Assembly (NCBI RefSeq): GCF_002005105.1
Contig: NZ_MSCV01000004.1
Location: forward strand, 124,001 to 188,000
From: Methylocaldum sp. 14B
GTDB taxonomy: Bacteria; Pseudomonadota; Gammaproteobacteria; Methylococcales; Methylococcaceae
Reading direction: 5' to 3'
DNA: 64,000 bases
The position numbers and the translations under genes are program-made. The notes under the pieces were generated by a model. That model was not told the origin of the DNA. It ran no database searches and saw only the letters and a list, made by a program, of their open reading frames with translations. Shown here in pieces: positions 51,336-58,433 of this stretch; the first letter of the stretch is position 1; the number at the start of each line of letters is the position of its first letter.

Positions 51336-51680
51336 CTACGGCTTCAACTCCCGGATCGGACGCACCTCGATGCTGCCCACGCGCGCCGGCGGGATCTTCG
51401 CGGCGATCTGGATAGCCTCGTTGAGATCCCGTGCGTCGATCAGGTAGAACCCGGCCAGTTGTTCTTTCGTTTCGGCAAATGGGCCATCGGTGACCGACAC
51501 CTTGCCGCCGCGGACCCGTACGGTCGTGGCGGTCTGAACCGATTCCAGGGGTTCTCCGCCAAGCAGATGCCCGCTCTCGCGGAGCGAATTGGCGTAGGCC
51601 AGGCATTCGGCATCTTTCGGACTTTCGGGGAGGCTGTGCAGCTTTTCTTCCTCGCTGTAAACCAGGCACAGGTATTTCAT
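51336..51680 (-). CDS. YciI/DGPF family protein (paralogue 4)
   Basis: A 114-aa protein: MKYLCLVYSEEEKLHSLPESPKDAECLAYANSLRESGHLLGGEPLESVQTATTVRVRGGKVSVTDGPFAETKEQLAGFYLIDARDLNEAIQIAAKIPPARVGSIEVRPIREL. The start at ATG 51680 matches its twin; an in-frame ATG 12 nt upstream is also possible. It is the first gene after the ECF-type promoter at 51724-51750. Confidence 0.93.
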   Translation of the reverse strand: MKYLCLVYSEEEKLHSLPESPKDAECLAYANSLRESGHLLGGEPLESVQTATTVRVRGGKVSVTDGPFAETKEQLAGFYLIDARDLNEAIQIAAKIPPARVGSIEVRPIRELKP

Positions 51681-51723
51681 GGCTTCCTCCATATCGTGAT
51701 GAAAAGGCTGTAGGCGCTGGATA

Positions 51724-51750
51724 GTCGTTTGGGGAGGCGCCGATTCGACA
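51724..51750 (-). promoter_or_regulatory. Predicted ECF42-dependent promoter
   Basis: On the minus strand TGTCGA (51750-51745), a 17-nt spacer, then CGAC (51727-51724). TGTCGA-N17-CGA(C) is the form described for ECF42 targets. It is about 45 nt upstream of the first YciI gene of the block. I found no other copy before the neighbouring minus-strand genes, so the block below it may be one long transcript. Confidence 0.55.
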
Positions 51751-51961
51751 CTTGATCGTGAAATCGGGAAAAATTTTTCCGGCGCTTTCCGAAAACGCAG
51801 AGAAGCGACCGTGGCTTCAGCGCAGAGCGCTGCGATGCCGCCGGACCGCCCTATATCAAACGTACGAGTAAGCCGAGTACAGATACTCGCTTCGTGAGGT
51901 CAAGGTTGGGCATGAGCGAGCGTGTGCCCGCTGAATCCTTTCGTCGGCTTTCGCGGATGGG

Positions 51962-52525
51962 TCACTTGCACGCTTTTGTTTTTCCGCCATATGCAACCGA
52001 ATAAGGCTCGTCGAAGCATGTGATCAAGCGATCGACGACGTCGAGGTTCGGTACGGCATCTTGAAGTCTTGGCCCTTTGGCGATCTCTTCCCGGAGTTCG
52101 GCCAGTTTCTCGCGGTCCCGCTCCAGAAAGGCGATTGTCGCCCGGACATAAGCGTTCCACCGGATCGGTGACTCGGCCGGTTCATTTTCGTACAAAGCGG
52201 CCCTAAAGCGGGCGAGCGCCTCGTCTTTCTCTTCGGCCGCTGCATAGAGCTGACCCGCATGGAACCGCAGGTTCACGCGCTGCCACTCCTCAAGGACCTT
52301 GGCTTCTTTTTCGTACCGGTCGATCAGCTTGGCGGCTTCCAGATACTTTCCCTGATCGGCGATTTTGCGCCAGCCGCTGCCAGGGCGCTGGTCGAAGGTC
52401 TCATAACTGAGCTCCGGTTCCTTGGGGCTCTCATTTTTCTCCTGAGCAGGGGCAGCGGAAGAAAAAAGAACGGTGGCAGCCGACAGAAGCATCAAGCCAC
52501 GCCTCTGCAACGAAAGCCGAATCAT
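51962..52525 (-). CDS. Hypothetical exported protein with TPR-like helices
   Basis: A 187-aa protein with a signal peptide (MIRLSLQRRGLMLLSAATVLFSSAAPAQ). The mature region has paired helices (WRKIADQGKYLEAAKLIDRYEKEAKVLEEWQRVNLRFHAGQLYAAAEEKDEALARFRAAL, WNAYVRATIAFLERDREKLAELREEIAKG) typical of tetratricopeptide-type repeats. Periplasmic. Function unknown. It lies 36 nt upstream of the GST gene on the same strand. Confidence 0.7.
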   Translation of the reverse strand: MIRLSLQRRGLMLLSAATVLFSSAAPAQEKNESPKEPELSYETFDQRPGSGWRKIADQGKYLEAAKLIDRYEKEAKVLEEWQRVNLRFHAGQLYAAAEEKDEALARFRAALYENEPAESPIRWNAYVRATIAFLERDREKLAELREEIAKGPRLQDAVPNLDVVDRLITCFDEPYSVAYGGKTKACK

Positions 52526-52561
52526 TTATGGATCCCTTTGATACAAAAGCGAAAAGAGGCC

Positions 52562-53194
52562 CTAACCCTGAGCCGCGGCGAGCTCGGCATCCTTGGCTCT
52601 GGCTCGCGCCACCGCTGGGCGGGTATTGATGCGGTCGATGTAGGTCTTGATCGTCGGCGATTCCGGCACGAGCTTGAACGCTGTACTCCAGGCGAAGGCG
52701 ATGCCCCAAAGCACATCCGCGGCGGTGAACCTCTCGCCCAGAATGTAAGGCCCCTTTGCGAGCTGATCGGTCAGCGTTTTTAACATAGTGTCGTAATCGC
52801 CGTACGGGGAGGTCGACCGCGGAGCGGCCTCACGCTCCAAGTCTTTGTCCACCATGGCCGGTTCGAAACAGGAACCGTAGAACACCAGCCAGCGTAGATA
52901 AGGTCCTCGCAGGGGATCGCCGACGGCGGGCGCGAGTCCCGCCTCCGGATAGAGGTCGGCGAGATAGATGAAGATTGCCCCCTGCTCGGTGACCAGGGCA
53001 TCGCCATGCAGCAGGGCGGGTACCTTGCCCATGGGATTGATGGCGAGATAGTCGGGCTTGCGCTGCTCGCCCGTTTTCAGGTTAAACACGTGCAGCCGGT
53101 AATCGGCGCCGAGTTCCTCGAGCAGGGTTAGGGTGCCGAGAGAACGGGTATTGGGGGCATGAAACAGGGTGACTTGGCGGTTGCCATCCATCAT
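52562..53194 (-). CDS. Glutathione S-transferase family protein
   Basis: A 210-aa GST: thioredoxin-like N domain TLFHAPNTRSLGTLTLLEELGADYRLHVFNLKTGEQRKPDYLAINPMGKVPALLHGDALVTEQGAIFIYLADLYP (the PMGKVPAL and EQGAI motifs position glutathione), then a helical C domain with LGERFTAADVLWGIAFAW. It likely detoxifies electrophiles. ATG 53194 is the start. It is 14 nt after the Ogt-AlkA gene in the same direction. Confidence 0.9.
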   Translation of the reverse strand: MMDGNRQVTLFHAPNTRSLGTLTLLEELGADYRLHVFNLKTGEQRKPDYLAINPMGKVPALLHGDALVTEQGAIFIYLADLYPEAGLAPAVGDPLRGPYLRWLVFYGSCFEPAMVDKDLEREAAPRSTSPYGDYDTMLKTLTDQLAKGPYILGERFTAADVLWGIAFAWSTAFKLVPESPTIKTYIDRINTRPAVARARAKDAELAAAQG

Positions 53195-53208
53195 AGGTTT
53201 ACTCTCGT

Positions 53209-54387
53209 TCAAAAGACTTCGGCATTGACGACATTCCAGAGGTAAAGCGAGGCCACCGTGCGATAGGGCCGCCAGCGCTCCCCCAGAGAAATGAGCTGGC
53301 TGGGGGAGGGGACTTCCGGCATCCCGTAGACTCTCGCGATACCTTTTCGGAGCGCGTAGTCGTCGACCGGAAAGACGTCCGTCCGGCCAAGATTGAAGAT
53401 GAGCAGCATCTCCACCGTCCACCGCCCCACGCCTCGAATCGAGATCAGCCGTTGCACGATCTCGTCGTCGTGCAGCGCAACGATGGCCCTTGCCGTCGGT
53501 ACGGTACCGTCCAGAGTCTTGGCCGCCAGATCCTTCAGCGCGGCGGTTTTCGCTTTCGACAGGCCCGCCTCCCGCAAAGCCTCGTCGGGGGTGTTCAGGA
53601 GTTCGCCGGGTTCCGGAATCGTCGTCCCCGGATAAAGTCCCTTCACCCGGTTCAGGATGGTGGCTGCCGCCTTGGGCGTCAGTTGTTGGTAAACGATCGC
53701 GCTTAGCAGCGCCGCATAGGGAGAGTGTTCGGCATTCGGCTTGAATGCGATGGGCCGGGACAAGCAATCGACCAGGCGGGGATCGAGGGCTTTAAGGCGC
53801 GCCGCCGCACGCCGGAGATCTTGTGCCGACTTGAGTGTCGGCGGCAGAGCCCAAGCGACTCCTTCGGCGGCCAGCATCCGGGATTTGGTCGCCAGTCCGC
53901 CCGGCGCCGAAAATCCGCCGGGCTTGCCGCCGGCCGCCAGTACCCGGTGGCAGGGGATGATCAGGGGGATCGGGTTTTTCCCCAGAGCCTGGCCGACGGC
54001 CCTCGCCGCACCGGGGCGCGCCAGGGCTTCCGCGATCTCGCCGTATGTCATGGTTCGCCCGGCCGGAATGGCACGAGCGGCTTCATACACTTCCCGTGCA
54101 AAGGGTCCCACGCCGTCGAGGTCGACATCGATGTCCCGAAAATCCTCGGCCTCTCCTTCGAAGTGCCTGCGAATTCGCTCGATAATGGCCGCGATCGCGG
54201 GCGGCGGAGCGCTAGCCGGGCGCGCGCCGGATTCCCGTGCGAGCCTCGCTTCCGTCGCTTGCGCCGTGTGGTCGGGAAGCTGAAACGAAGTCACTGCCGG
54301 CGGGGCGCCTTTGGTCCAGCCGTTGCGCCAGGCGATTCCGCAAGGACCGAGCGGGGTGTCGAAGATGCAGTAGTCGGACGGCTTCAT
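53209..54387 (-). CDS. Ogt-AlkA fusion: methylguanine-DNA methyltransferase plus 3-methyladenine glycosylase
   Basis: A 392-aa two-domain DNA-repair protein. Domain 1 (about 1-180) is an O6-alkylguanine-DNA alkyltransferase: GRTMTYGEIAEALARPGAARAVGQALGKNPIPLIIPCHRVL with acceptor Cys147 in PCHRV. Domain 2 (about 190-392) is an AlkA/HhH-GPD glycosylase: SPYAALLSAIVYQQLTPKAAATILNR, ISIRGVGRWTVEMLLIFNLGRTDVFPVDDYALRKG with the helix-hairpin-helix at 318-326 and candidate catalytic Asp343. Both active sites look intact. It would repair O6-alkylguanine and N3-alkyladenine from one chain. ATG 54387 has GGAGGA upstream. Confidence 0.9.
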   Translation of the reverse strand: MKPSDYCIFDTPLGPCGIAWRNGWTKGAPPAVTSFQLPDHTAQATEARLARESGARPASAPPPAIAAIIERIRRHFEGEAEDFRDIDVDLDGVGPFAREVYEAARAIPAGRTMTYGEIAEALARPGAARAVGQALGKNPIPLIIPCHRVLAAGGKPGGFSAPGGLATKSRMLAAEGVAWALPPTLKSAQDLRRAAARLKALDPRLVDCLSRPIAFKPNAEHSPYAALLSAIVYQQLTPKAAATILNRVKGLYPGTTIPEPGELLNTPDEALREAGLSKAKTAALKDLAAKTLDGTVPTARAIVALHDDEIVQRLISIRGVGRWTVEMLLIFNLGRTDVFPVDDYALRKGIARVYGMPEVPSPSQLISLGERWRPYRTVASLYLWNVVNAEVF

Positions 54388-54430
54388 GGGGATTGGTCCT
54401 CCGGATCGATGCGGACGGTTCATATCACCA

Positions 54431-54766
54431 TCACGGATTTTTTGGGGGCAGGCTGGTAACGAATTCGATAGCCAAGTCGACATAATGCTGAAGTTGACGA
54501 TCTTCCGCCAGCCCTTCGTCGGAGATCATGGCCCAGCCTTTCATGGGCTTTCCGGTGATATCCATCGGTTTGACATGGGTTTCCTCGAAAAGCCGGCGGG
54601 CCGTATGTTCGCCCACCCGGACGATCAGCCATGATCGATAAATGCCGACACACATGTTGCCGTGCAGCAGCCAGCCGATGCCGCCGAACATGTTCTTGGC
54701 CTCGAAGCCGGCACGCTCGGCGAGCATTTCCTCCAAGCGCTGCGACAAGCCCGGATCGCAAGCCAT
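54431..54766 (-). CDS. TfoX/Sxy N-terminal domain protein
   Basis: A 111-aa TfoX-N type protein: SQRLEEMLAERAGFEAKNMFGGIGWLLHGNMCVGIYRSWLIVRVGEHTARRLFEETHVKPMDITGKPMKGWAMI. The KxMFGGIGxxxxGxM motif is typical. The domain occurs alone in many bacteria; only full TfoX is a competence regulator. ATG 54766 chosen because GGAGGA sits 7-8 nt upstream; another in-frame ATG at 54781 is possible. Confidence 0.87.
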   Translation of the reverse strand: MACDPGLSQRLEEMLAERAGFEAKNMFGGIGWLLHGNMCVGIYRSWLIVRVGEHTARRLFEETHVKPMDITGKPMKGWAMISDEGLAEDRQLQHYVDLAIEFVTSLPPKNP

Positions 54767-54796
54767 GATCAGTTCCTCCAAAAGTCCGGTTCAGCA

Positions 54797-55252
54797 TTAT
54801 CGGACGGTACCGGCGGCTCGCACCGGAGCTTGGGATCGACCGGCATGTTTGAAGTCGCTGCCGTATATCCAGCCGATAGCTGCCCCCGCGGCGGCGAATT
54901 GGATCAGGTGAAAGGTGCTCTGAACCGTCAGCCAGAGTTCGATGGAAGAGACCTGAATTTTCGCCGCGTTCGCCAAGGTCGACACGCTGAACAGGAACAA
55001 GCCCATGAGGCCGCCGAAAGCCAGCCCTGAGCGAATCGGCGTCTTTTCGCAGCCGAAGTACGGGTACAGCAGGGCGATGATCGCGCCCTGGACGAACATC
55101 GAAAGTAGACCGAGGGGGATGATCGGTTCGGCACGGTTGTATATGCCCAACTCGTGGTACACATCCTTGAACAGAATGAAGTGCCAGGGGGCGCCGATGG
55201 CGAACGAGAGGGCGACATAAGCCAGCACGGCCAACAGAAACTTTTTCGTCAT
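54797..55252 (-). CDS. Four-helix membrane protein of unknown function
   Basis: A 151-aa membrane protein: FLLAVLAYVALSFAIGAPWHFILF, IPLGLLSMFVQGAIIALLYPYF, SGLAFGGLMGLFLFSVSTLANAA and LIQFAAAGAAIGWIYG are predicted helices. I do not recognise the family. A strong GGAGGA site precedes ATG 55252. It is divergent from the HxlR regulator across 97 nt that contain two matching palindromes, so regulation by HxlR is likely. Confidence 0.7.
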   Translation of the reverse strand: MTKKFLLAVLAYVALSFAIGAPWHFILFKDVYHELGIYNRAEPIIPLGLLSMFVQGAIIALLYPYFGCEKTPIRSGLAFGGLMGLFLFSVSTLANAAKIQVSSIELWLTVQSTFHLIQFAAAGAAIGWIYGSDFKHAGRSQAPVRAAGTVR

Positions 55253-55276
55253 GGAATTCCTCCAAAGCTTAAAATA

Positions 55277-55329
55277 CTTGTTTATCAAAAGCATTTTAGA
55301 AACTACTGCAAACGCTTGCGTAACGCAAG
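55277..55329. promoter_or_regulatory. Candidate HxlR operators (two sites)
   Basis: CTTGTTTATCAAAAG (55277-55291) and CTTGCGTAACGCAAG (55315-55329). The second is the core of a perfect 10-bp inverted repeat, AACGCTTGCG/CGCAAGCGTT around TAA (55311-55333). A third match, CTTGCATAATACAAG, occurs at 55848-55862 before the MAPEG gene. Confidence 0.6.
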
Positions 55330-55349
55330 CGTTGTTCTGGAGATTTGTC

Positions 55350-55787
55350 TTGCCCAAACTGTTATGCCATAGCGACAGCTCGCCCTGTCCGCTGGCCCAT
55401 GCCCTGGACCTTATCGGTGATCGATGGACGCTCTTGATCGTCCGCGACCTGATGTTCCGCAACCTGCACGAATACAAAGATCTCCTCAATTCCTTCGAAG
55501 GAATTTCCACCAATATCCTGGCCGACCGGCTTCGCCGCCTGGTTCAGGCCGGCCTGGTCAAATCCGTCGCGCACCCGGAAAGCAAGACCCGCAAGCTGTA
55601 CTACCTGACGCCATCCGGCAAGTCGCTGATCCATGTCATGATCGAAATCGTCAAATGGTCCGATGAGCATGTGGGCACTGCCAAGATTCCGCCCGACGTC
55701 GCCGGTCAGTTGGAGGGGAACCGCGACGAATTTGTCAGGAAAGTTCTGGAGAAGCTGGAACGCTGGGAAGCCGAGCACTTGGCCTGA
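55350..55787 (+). CDS. HxlR family winged-helix regulator
   Basis: A 145-aa HxlR-type regulator: CPLAHALDLIGDRWTLLIVRDLMFRNLHEYKDLLNSFEGISTNILADRLRRLVQAGLVKSVAHPESKTRKLYYLTPSGKSLIHVMIEI. The C-x-x-x-x-LD-x-IG-x-RWT-LLIVRDL motif is diagnostic; Cys near the N terminus is the redox or electrophile sensor in relatives. No in-frame ATG fits: TTG 55350 with GGAG 7 nt upstream is the best start. It is divergent from the membrane protein and followed by the MAPEG gene. Confidence 0.85.
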   Translation: MPKLLCHSDSSPCPLAHALDLIGDRWTLLIVRDLMFRNLHEYKDLLNSFEGISTNILADRLRRLVQAGLVKSVAHPESKTRKLYYLTPSGKSLIHVMIEIVKWSDEHVGTAKIPPDVAGQLEGNRDEFVRKVLEKLERWEAEHLA

Positions 55788-55847
55788 ACCGTCTCCCGAG
55801 CCAAGCCGGCACTTGGCAAAGGCAATGCCATGTGCGAAAGTACAGCG

Positions 55848-55862
55848 CTTGCATAATACAAG
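55848..55862. promoter_or_regulatory. Candidate HxlR operator before the MAPEG gene
   Basis: CTTGCATAATACAAG has CTTG-N7-CAAG symmetry like the core at 55315 and lies 78 nt upstream of the MAPEG start. Confidence 0.5.
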
Positions 55863-55939
55863 TATTTAAGCTTGGGGCGCCTCGAAGCGTGCAGCGATGC
55901 GCCCCGAAACTATCCCGACCCGCAGCAAGGAGAGACACT

Positions 55940-56533
55940 ATGACCAGCCCTTCCAAACGGCACGGACACCTTCAGACTGATTGGACAGTTGAGAAAATCC
56001 CCACGGATACACTGGTTAGAACATACATTATGGTCGGCATTATCGTCGCACTATTCGTTGCGATGCTGGTGGCGGCTATTCGGATGACGCCCGCTACTGC
56101 GGATGTCCACCTGAATCCCGGCATGTTGATTAAGCCAGTTGTTGCGCTTGCCGGCCTTACAGCCATGGTGACGGTACTGATGGTCGTATACAGAAACCTT
56201 GCATTCATCCGTGGCACGGCATCGGAGCGTTACTTCCGGACTTATGCGTCGACTGCGCCAGTGCCCGCCGAATGGATTGAACGTCCTGCCAGAGCGTATA
56301 TGAACCTCCTGGAACTCCCCGTCCTTTTCTATGTTGTCTGTTTGTTCATGTTGACGACCGGCAAGTTCGACAATGTGCAGGTTGCTTTGGCCTGGATTTT
56401 CGTGGCAACGCGCTATGCCCATGCGGTTATCCATATCGGCTTTAATTACGTGCCGGTCCGGTTTGCCGCATTTTTTGCCGGGTTCATCACGCTTACGGTC
56501 ATCTGGACTCGATTTGCGGCACAGAGCATATGA
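55940..56533 (+). CDS. MAPEG-family membrane protein
   Basis: A 197-aa membrane protein of the MAPEG (eicosanoid and glutathione metabolism) superfamily: four helices (VRTYIMVGIIVALFVAMLVAAI, KPVVALAGLTAMVTVLMVVYRN, NLLELPVLFYVVCLFMLTTG, RFAAFFAGFITLTVIWTRF), with the signature ERPARAYMNLLELPVLFYV and ARYAHAVIHIGFNYVPVRF. The unusually long (about 30-aa) N-terminal extension is polar. AAGGAGAG sits before ATG 55940. Likely under HxlR control. Confidence 0.88.
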   Translation: MTSPSKRHGHLQTDWTVEKIPTDTLVRTYIMVGIIVALFVAMLVAAIRMTPATADVHLNPGMLIKPVVALAGLTAMVTVLMVVYRNLAFIRGTASERYFRTYASTAPVPAEWIERPARAYMNLLELPVLFYVVCLFMLTTGKFDNVQVALAWIFVATRYAHAVIHIGFNYVPVRFAAFFAGFITLTVIWTRFAAQSI

Positions 56534-56634
56534 ACCAACTGGGCACGATGTAGAAATACGCGCCGAACCGGAGTGAGCGCCGCCACAAGGACAAGGCCGC
56601 TCTTTTACGTTCATGTTTTCCGAGCCACGCCGGG

Positions 56635-57048
56635 TTAAGCATCATCGGTCTTCTCGGACGCCGCGACGGCCAGCAGGTTGGCGTCGCGAAAAACCCTCCA
56701 AGCCCCATCAGCTCCCTTGCGGAGAATGGTTAGCGTGTCGCCGGTCCGCTGTACCGGAACCCCCCCGTTTCGGGGCGTCACGGTAACCGATAGGCAGCTC
56801 CAGCAATAAGCCCAATTTTCCGAGATCTCGATCTCCCGAATCTCGCCCTCGACATGCAGGCGGTGGGTTTGCAGCACGTTGCGAAAGCCTTGTTCGAATG
56901 CCTGCCGGCCGCACATCGGAGCTTGCCCTGCGACCAGGAAAACGACGTCTTCCGACATGAGGGGCAGAATCTCGGACACCTGGCCGGATGCGGTAGCGCG
57001 ATGCCAGGTCGTTATCAGTTCGCGTATGGATTGCTCGTCGCGTGTCAT
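56635..57048 (-). CDS. SnoaL-like/NTF2-fold protein (paralogue 3)
   Basis: A 137-aa protein: EQSIRELITTWHRATASGQVSEILPLMSEDVVFLVAGQAPMCGRQAFEQGFRNVL and EIEISENWAYCWSCLSVTVTPRNGGVPVQRTGDTLTILRKGADGAWRVFRDANLL. It matches the SgcJ/EcaC-like NTF2 group and is more distant from the two tandem copies. Function unknown. Confidence 0.85.
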   Translation of the reverse strand: MTRDEQSIRELITTWHRATASGQVSEILPLMSEDVVFLVAGQAPMCGRQAFEQGFRNVLQTHRLHVEGEIREIEISENWAYCWSCLSVTVTPRNGGVPVQRTGDTLTILRKGADGAWRVFRDANLLAVAASEKTDDA

Positions 57049-57111
57049 GAATGGTTCCTTGCTTTAAAAGCGGTCTGCCTGATCGCTGTCGCTCCTCGCC
57101 GGACGACACGG

Positions 57112-57459
57112 TCAGAGGCTGCGCCCGTCGAAGTGCTTGGTCGAAACTCGTGACCAATCGATGCCTTCGAGACAGCGGGCATTGATGGCCGCCATGGCGC
57201 GGCCCGAGGGGTCGGTGCCTTCGCCAAAGGTATGAATTCCGCAGCGGGCGCAGAATCGGTGTTTGATCCGGCCGGTATGGAACGTGTACGTGGAGAGATT
57301 TTGTTCCGGTGTCAACAGGCGAAGTTGCTGCCGCGGCACGAACCAGAGCAGCGAGCCGCGTTTGCTGCAGATGGAACAATTGCACTCGATGACGTGTTCG
57401 ATATCGCCTTCGACCTCGAAACCGATTTGCCCACAGTGGCAGCTACCTTGGTAGACCAT
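57112..57459 (-). CDS. GFA-family protein (second copy)
   Basis: A 115-aa Mss4-like protein: VYQGSCHCGQIGFEVEGDIEHVIECNCSICSKRGSLLWFVPRQQLRLLTPEQNLSTYTFHTGRIKHRFCARCGIHTFGEGTDPSGRAMAAINARCLEG. Zinc Cys sites in SCHCG, CNCSIC and FCARCGI are intact. Only moderately similar to the copy at 42591. It begins 4 nt downstream of the VOC gene end (same strand). Confidence 0.9.
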   Translation of the reverse strand: MVYQGSCHCGQIGFEVEGDIEHVIECNCSICSKRGSLLWFVPRQQLRLLTPEQNLSTYTFHTGRIKHRFCARCGIHTFGEGTDPSGRAMAAINARCLEGIDWSRVSTKHFDGRSL

Positions 57460-57463
57460 CGTT

Positions 57464-57901
57464 TCATTCCTTCTTGAAAGCCAGCGCCCGCCGGGCGATC
57501 TCGGATGGCTCGACATCCTCCACATGGGTCGCTATCAGCCAGTGGTTGCCGGCCGGGTCTTGGACGCCTGCCATACGGTCGCCCCAGAACTGATCGCCCG
57601 GTGCCATGAACGACGTCGCACCGGCATCCAGTGCCGCGCGATAGGTCGCATCCGTGTCGGGTACATAGAGATGAAGCAGTGCCGGTATACAAGGACGTCG
57701 TTCCATCGCCTCGCCCATCATCACGATCGAATCTCCGATTTTGACCTCGGCATGCATGACGCGCCCCTCGGCGTCATGAATTCTGATGCACTCGATGGCT
57801 CCGAATGCGGTCTTGAGGAATTCGATCAGCCGGGGGACGCCTTCCACGACTACAAAAGGCGTCACGGTATGAAAGCCGTCGGGAATCGGTTTAACGGTCA
57901 T
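57464..57901 (-). CDS. VOC/PhnB-like protein (third copy)
   Basis: A 145-aa VOC protein: MTVKPIPDGFHTVTPFVVVEGVPRLIEFLKTAFGAIECIRIHDAEGRVMHAEVKIGDSIVMMGEA, then HLYVPDTDATYRAALDAGATSFMAPGDQFWGDRMAGVQDPAGNHWLIATHVEDV. Closest in this window to the copy at 44680 (identical MTVK-x-IPDG opening). It heads the GFA-SnoaL block. Confidence 0.9.
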   Translation of the reverse strand: MTVKPIPDGFHTVTPFVVVEGVPRLIEFLKTAFGAIECIRIHDAEGRVMHAEVKIGDSIVMMGEAMERRPCIPALLHLYVPDTDATYRAALDAGATSFMAPGDQFWGDRMAGVQDPAGNHWLIATHVEDVEPSEIARRALAFKKE

Positions 57902-58004
57902 CTCTATCTCCTTCGCGAAATGGGTTCAGATTGTCCAAAATGGTTCTTTTTCAGTGCGTGCGTGATGTTTGCCGGTCCCCTCCCTCTTTCCAAATGCGCG
58001 GAGG

Positions 58005-58418
58005 CTAATCGTCGAGCCCCGTACCATCAGTGTCATCGACAACCCGGCCAGCCACCCCGCTGCTGCTCACGGCGACATGGATGTTCTCGGGCAGACGTAT
58101 GGACGTTCCGACTCCGGATATCTGGATGGATTGCACGGTCGCACCGGATAAAACGGTAATCCTGTGATTGACTCCGCTAACCCACAATGTCCTGATGGCG
58201 CTCCCGGAAGGCACCCGAACGGTATTGCCGTCTCCCGAGACGTAGAGGTCGAACAGGCTTGGATGTGAGGCCGATATGTCTTGTCTTGCTCCGGACACCT
58301 TGACTGTCGCAATGTCGCCGTTTCCTGCCGTGCCGACCAAGGATTTGTCGGCGCAAGCGGACGCGATAGCCGCAAGCGCAGCCGTGACAACGAACCTTGC
58401 AAGACGATGCAACCTCAT
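58005..58418 (-). CDS. DUF3060-type lipoprotein
   Basis: A 137-aa protein with a lipoprotein signal (FVVTAALAAIASAC, Cys22) and a beta-rich DUF3060-like repeat: ATVKVSGARQDISASHPSLFDLYVSGDGNTVRVPSGSAIRTLWVSGVNHRITVLSGATVQSIQISGVGTSIRLPENI. The SGxxxxI turns recur about every 20 residues. Function unknown. It follows the ICMT-like gene by 15 nt, so the two probably form an operon facing away from the two-component system. Confidence 0.8.
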   Translation of the reverse strand: MRLHRLARFVVTAALAAIASACADKSLVGTAGNGDIATVKVSGARQDISASHPSLFDLYVSGDGNTVRVPSGSAIRTLWVSGVNHRITVLSGATVQSIQISGVGTSIRLPENIHVAVSSSGVAGRVVDDTDGTGLDD

Positions 58419-58433
58419 AACGAATCTCCGTGA

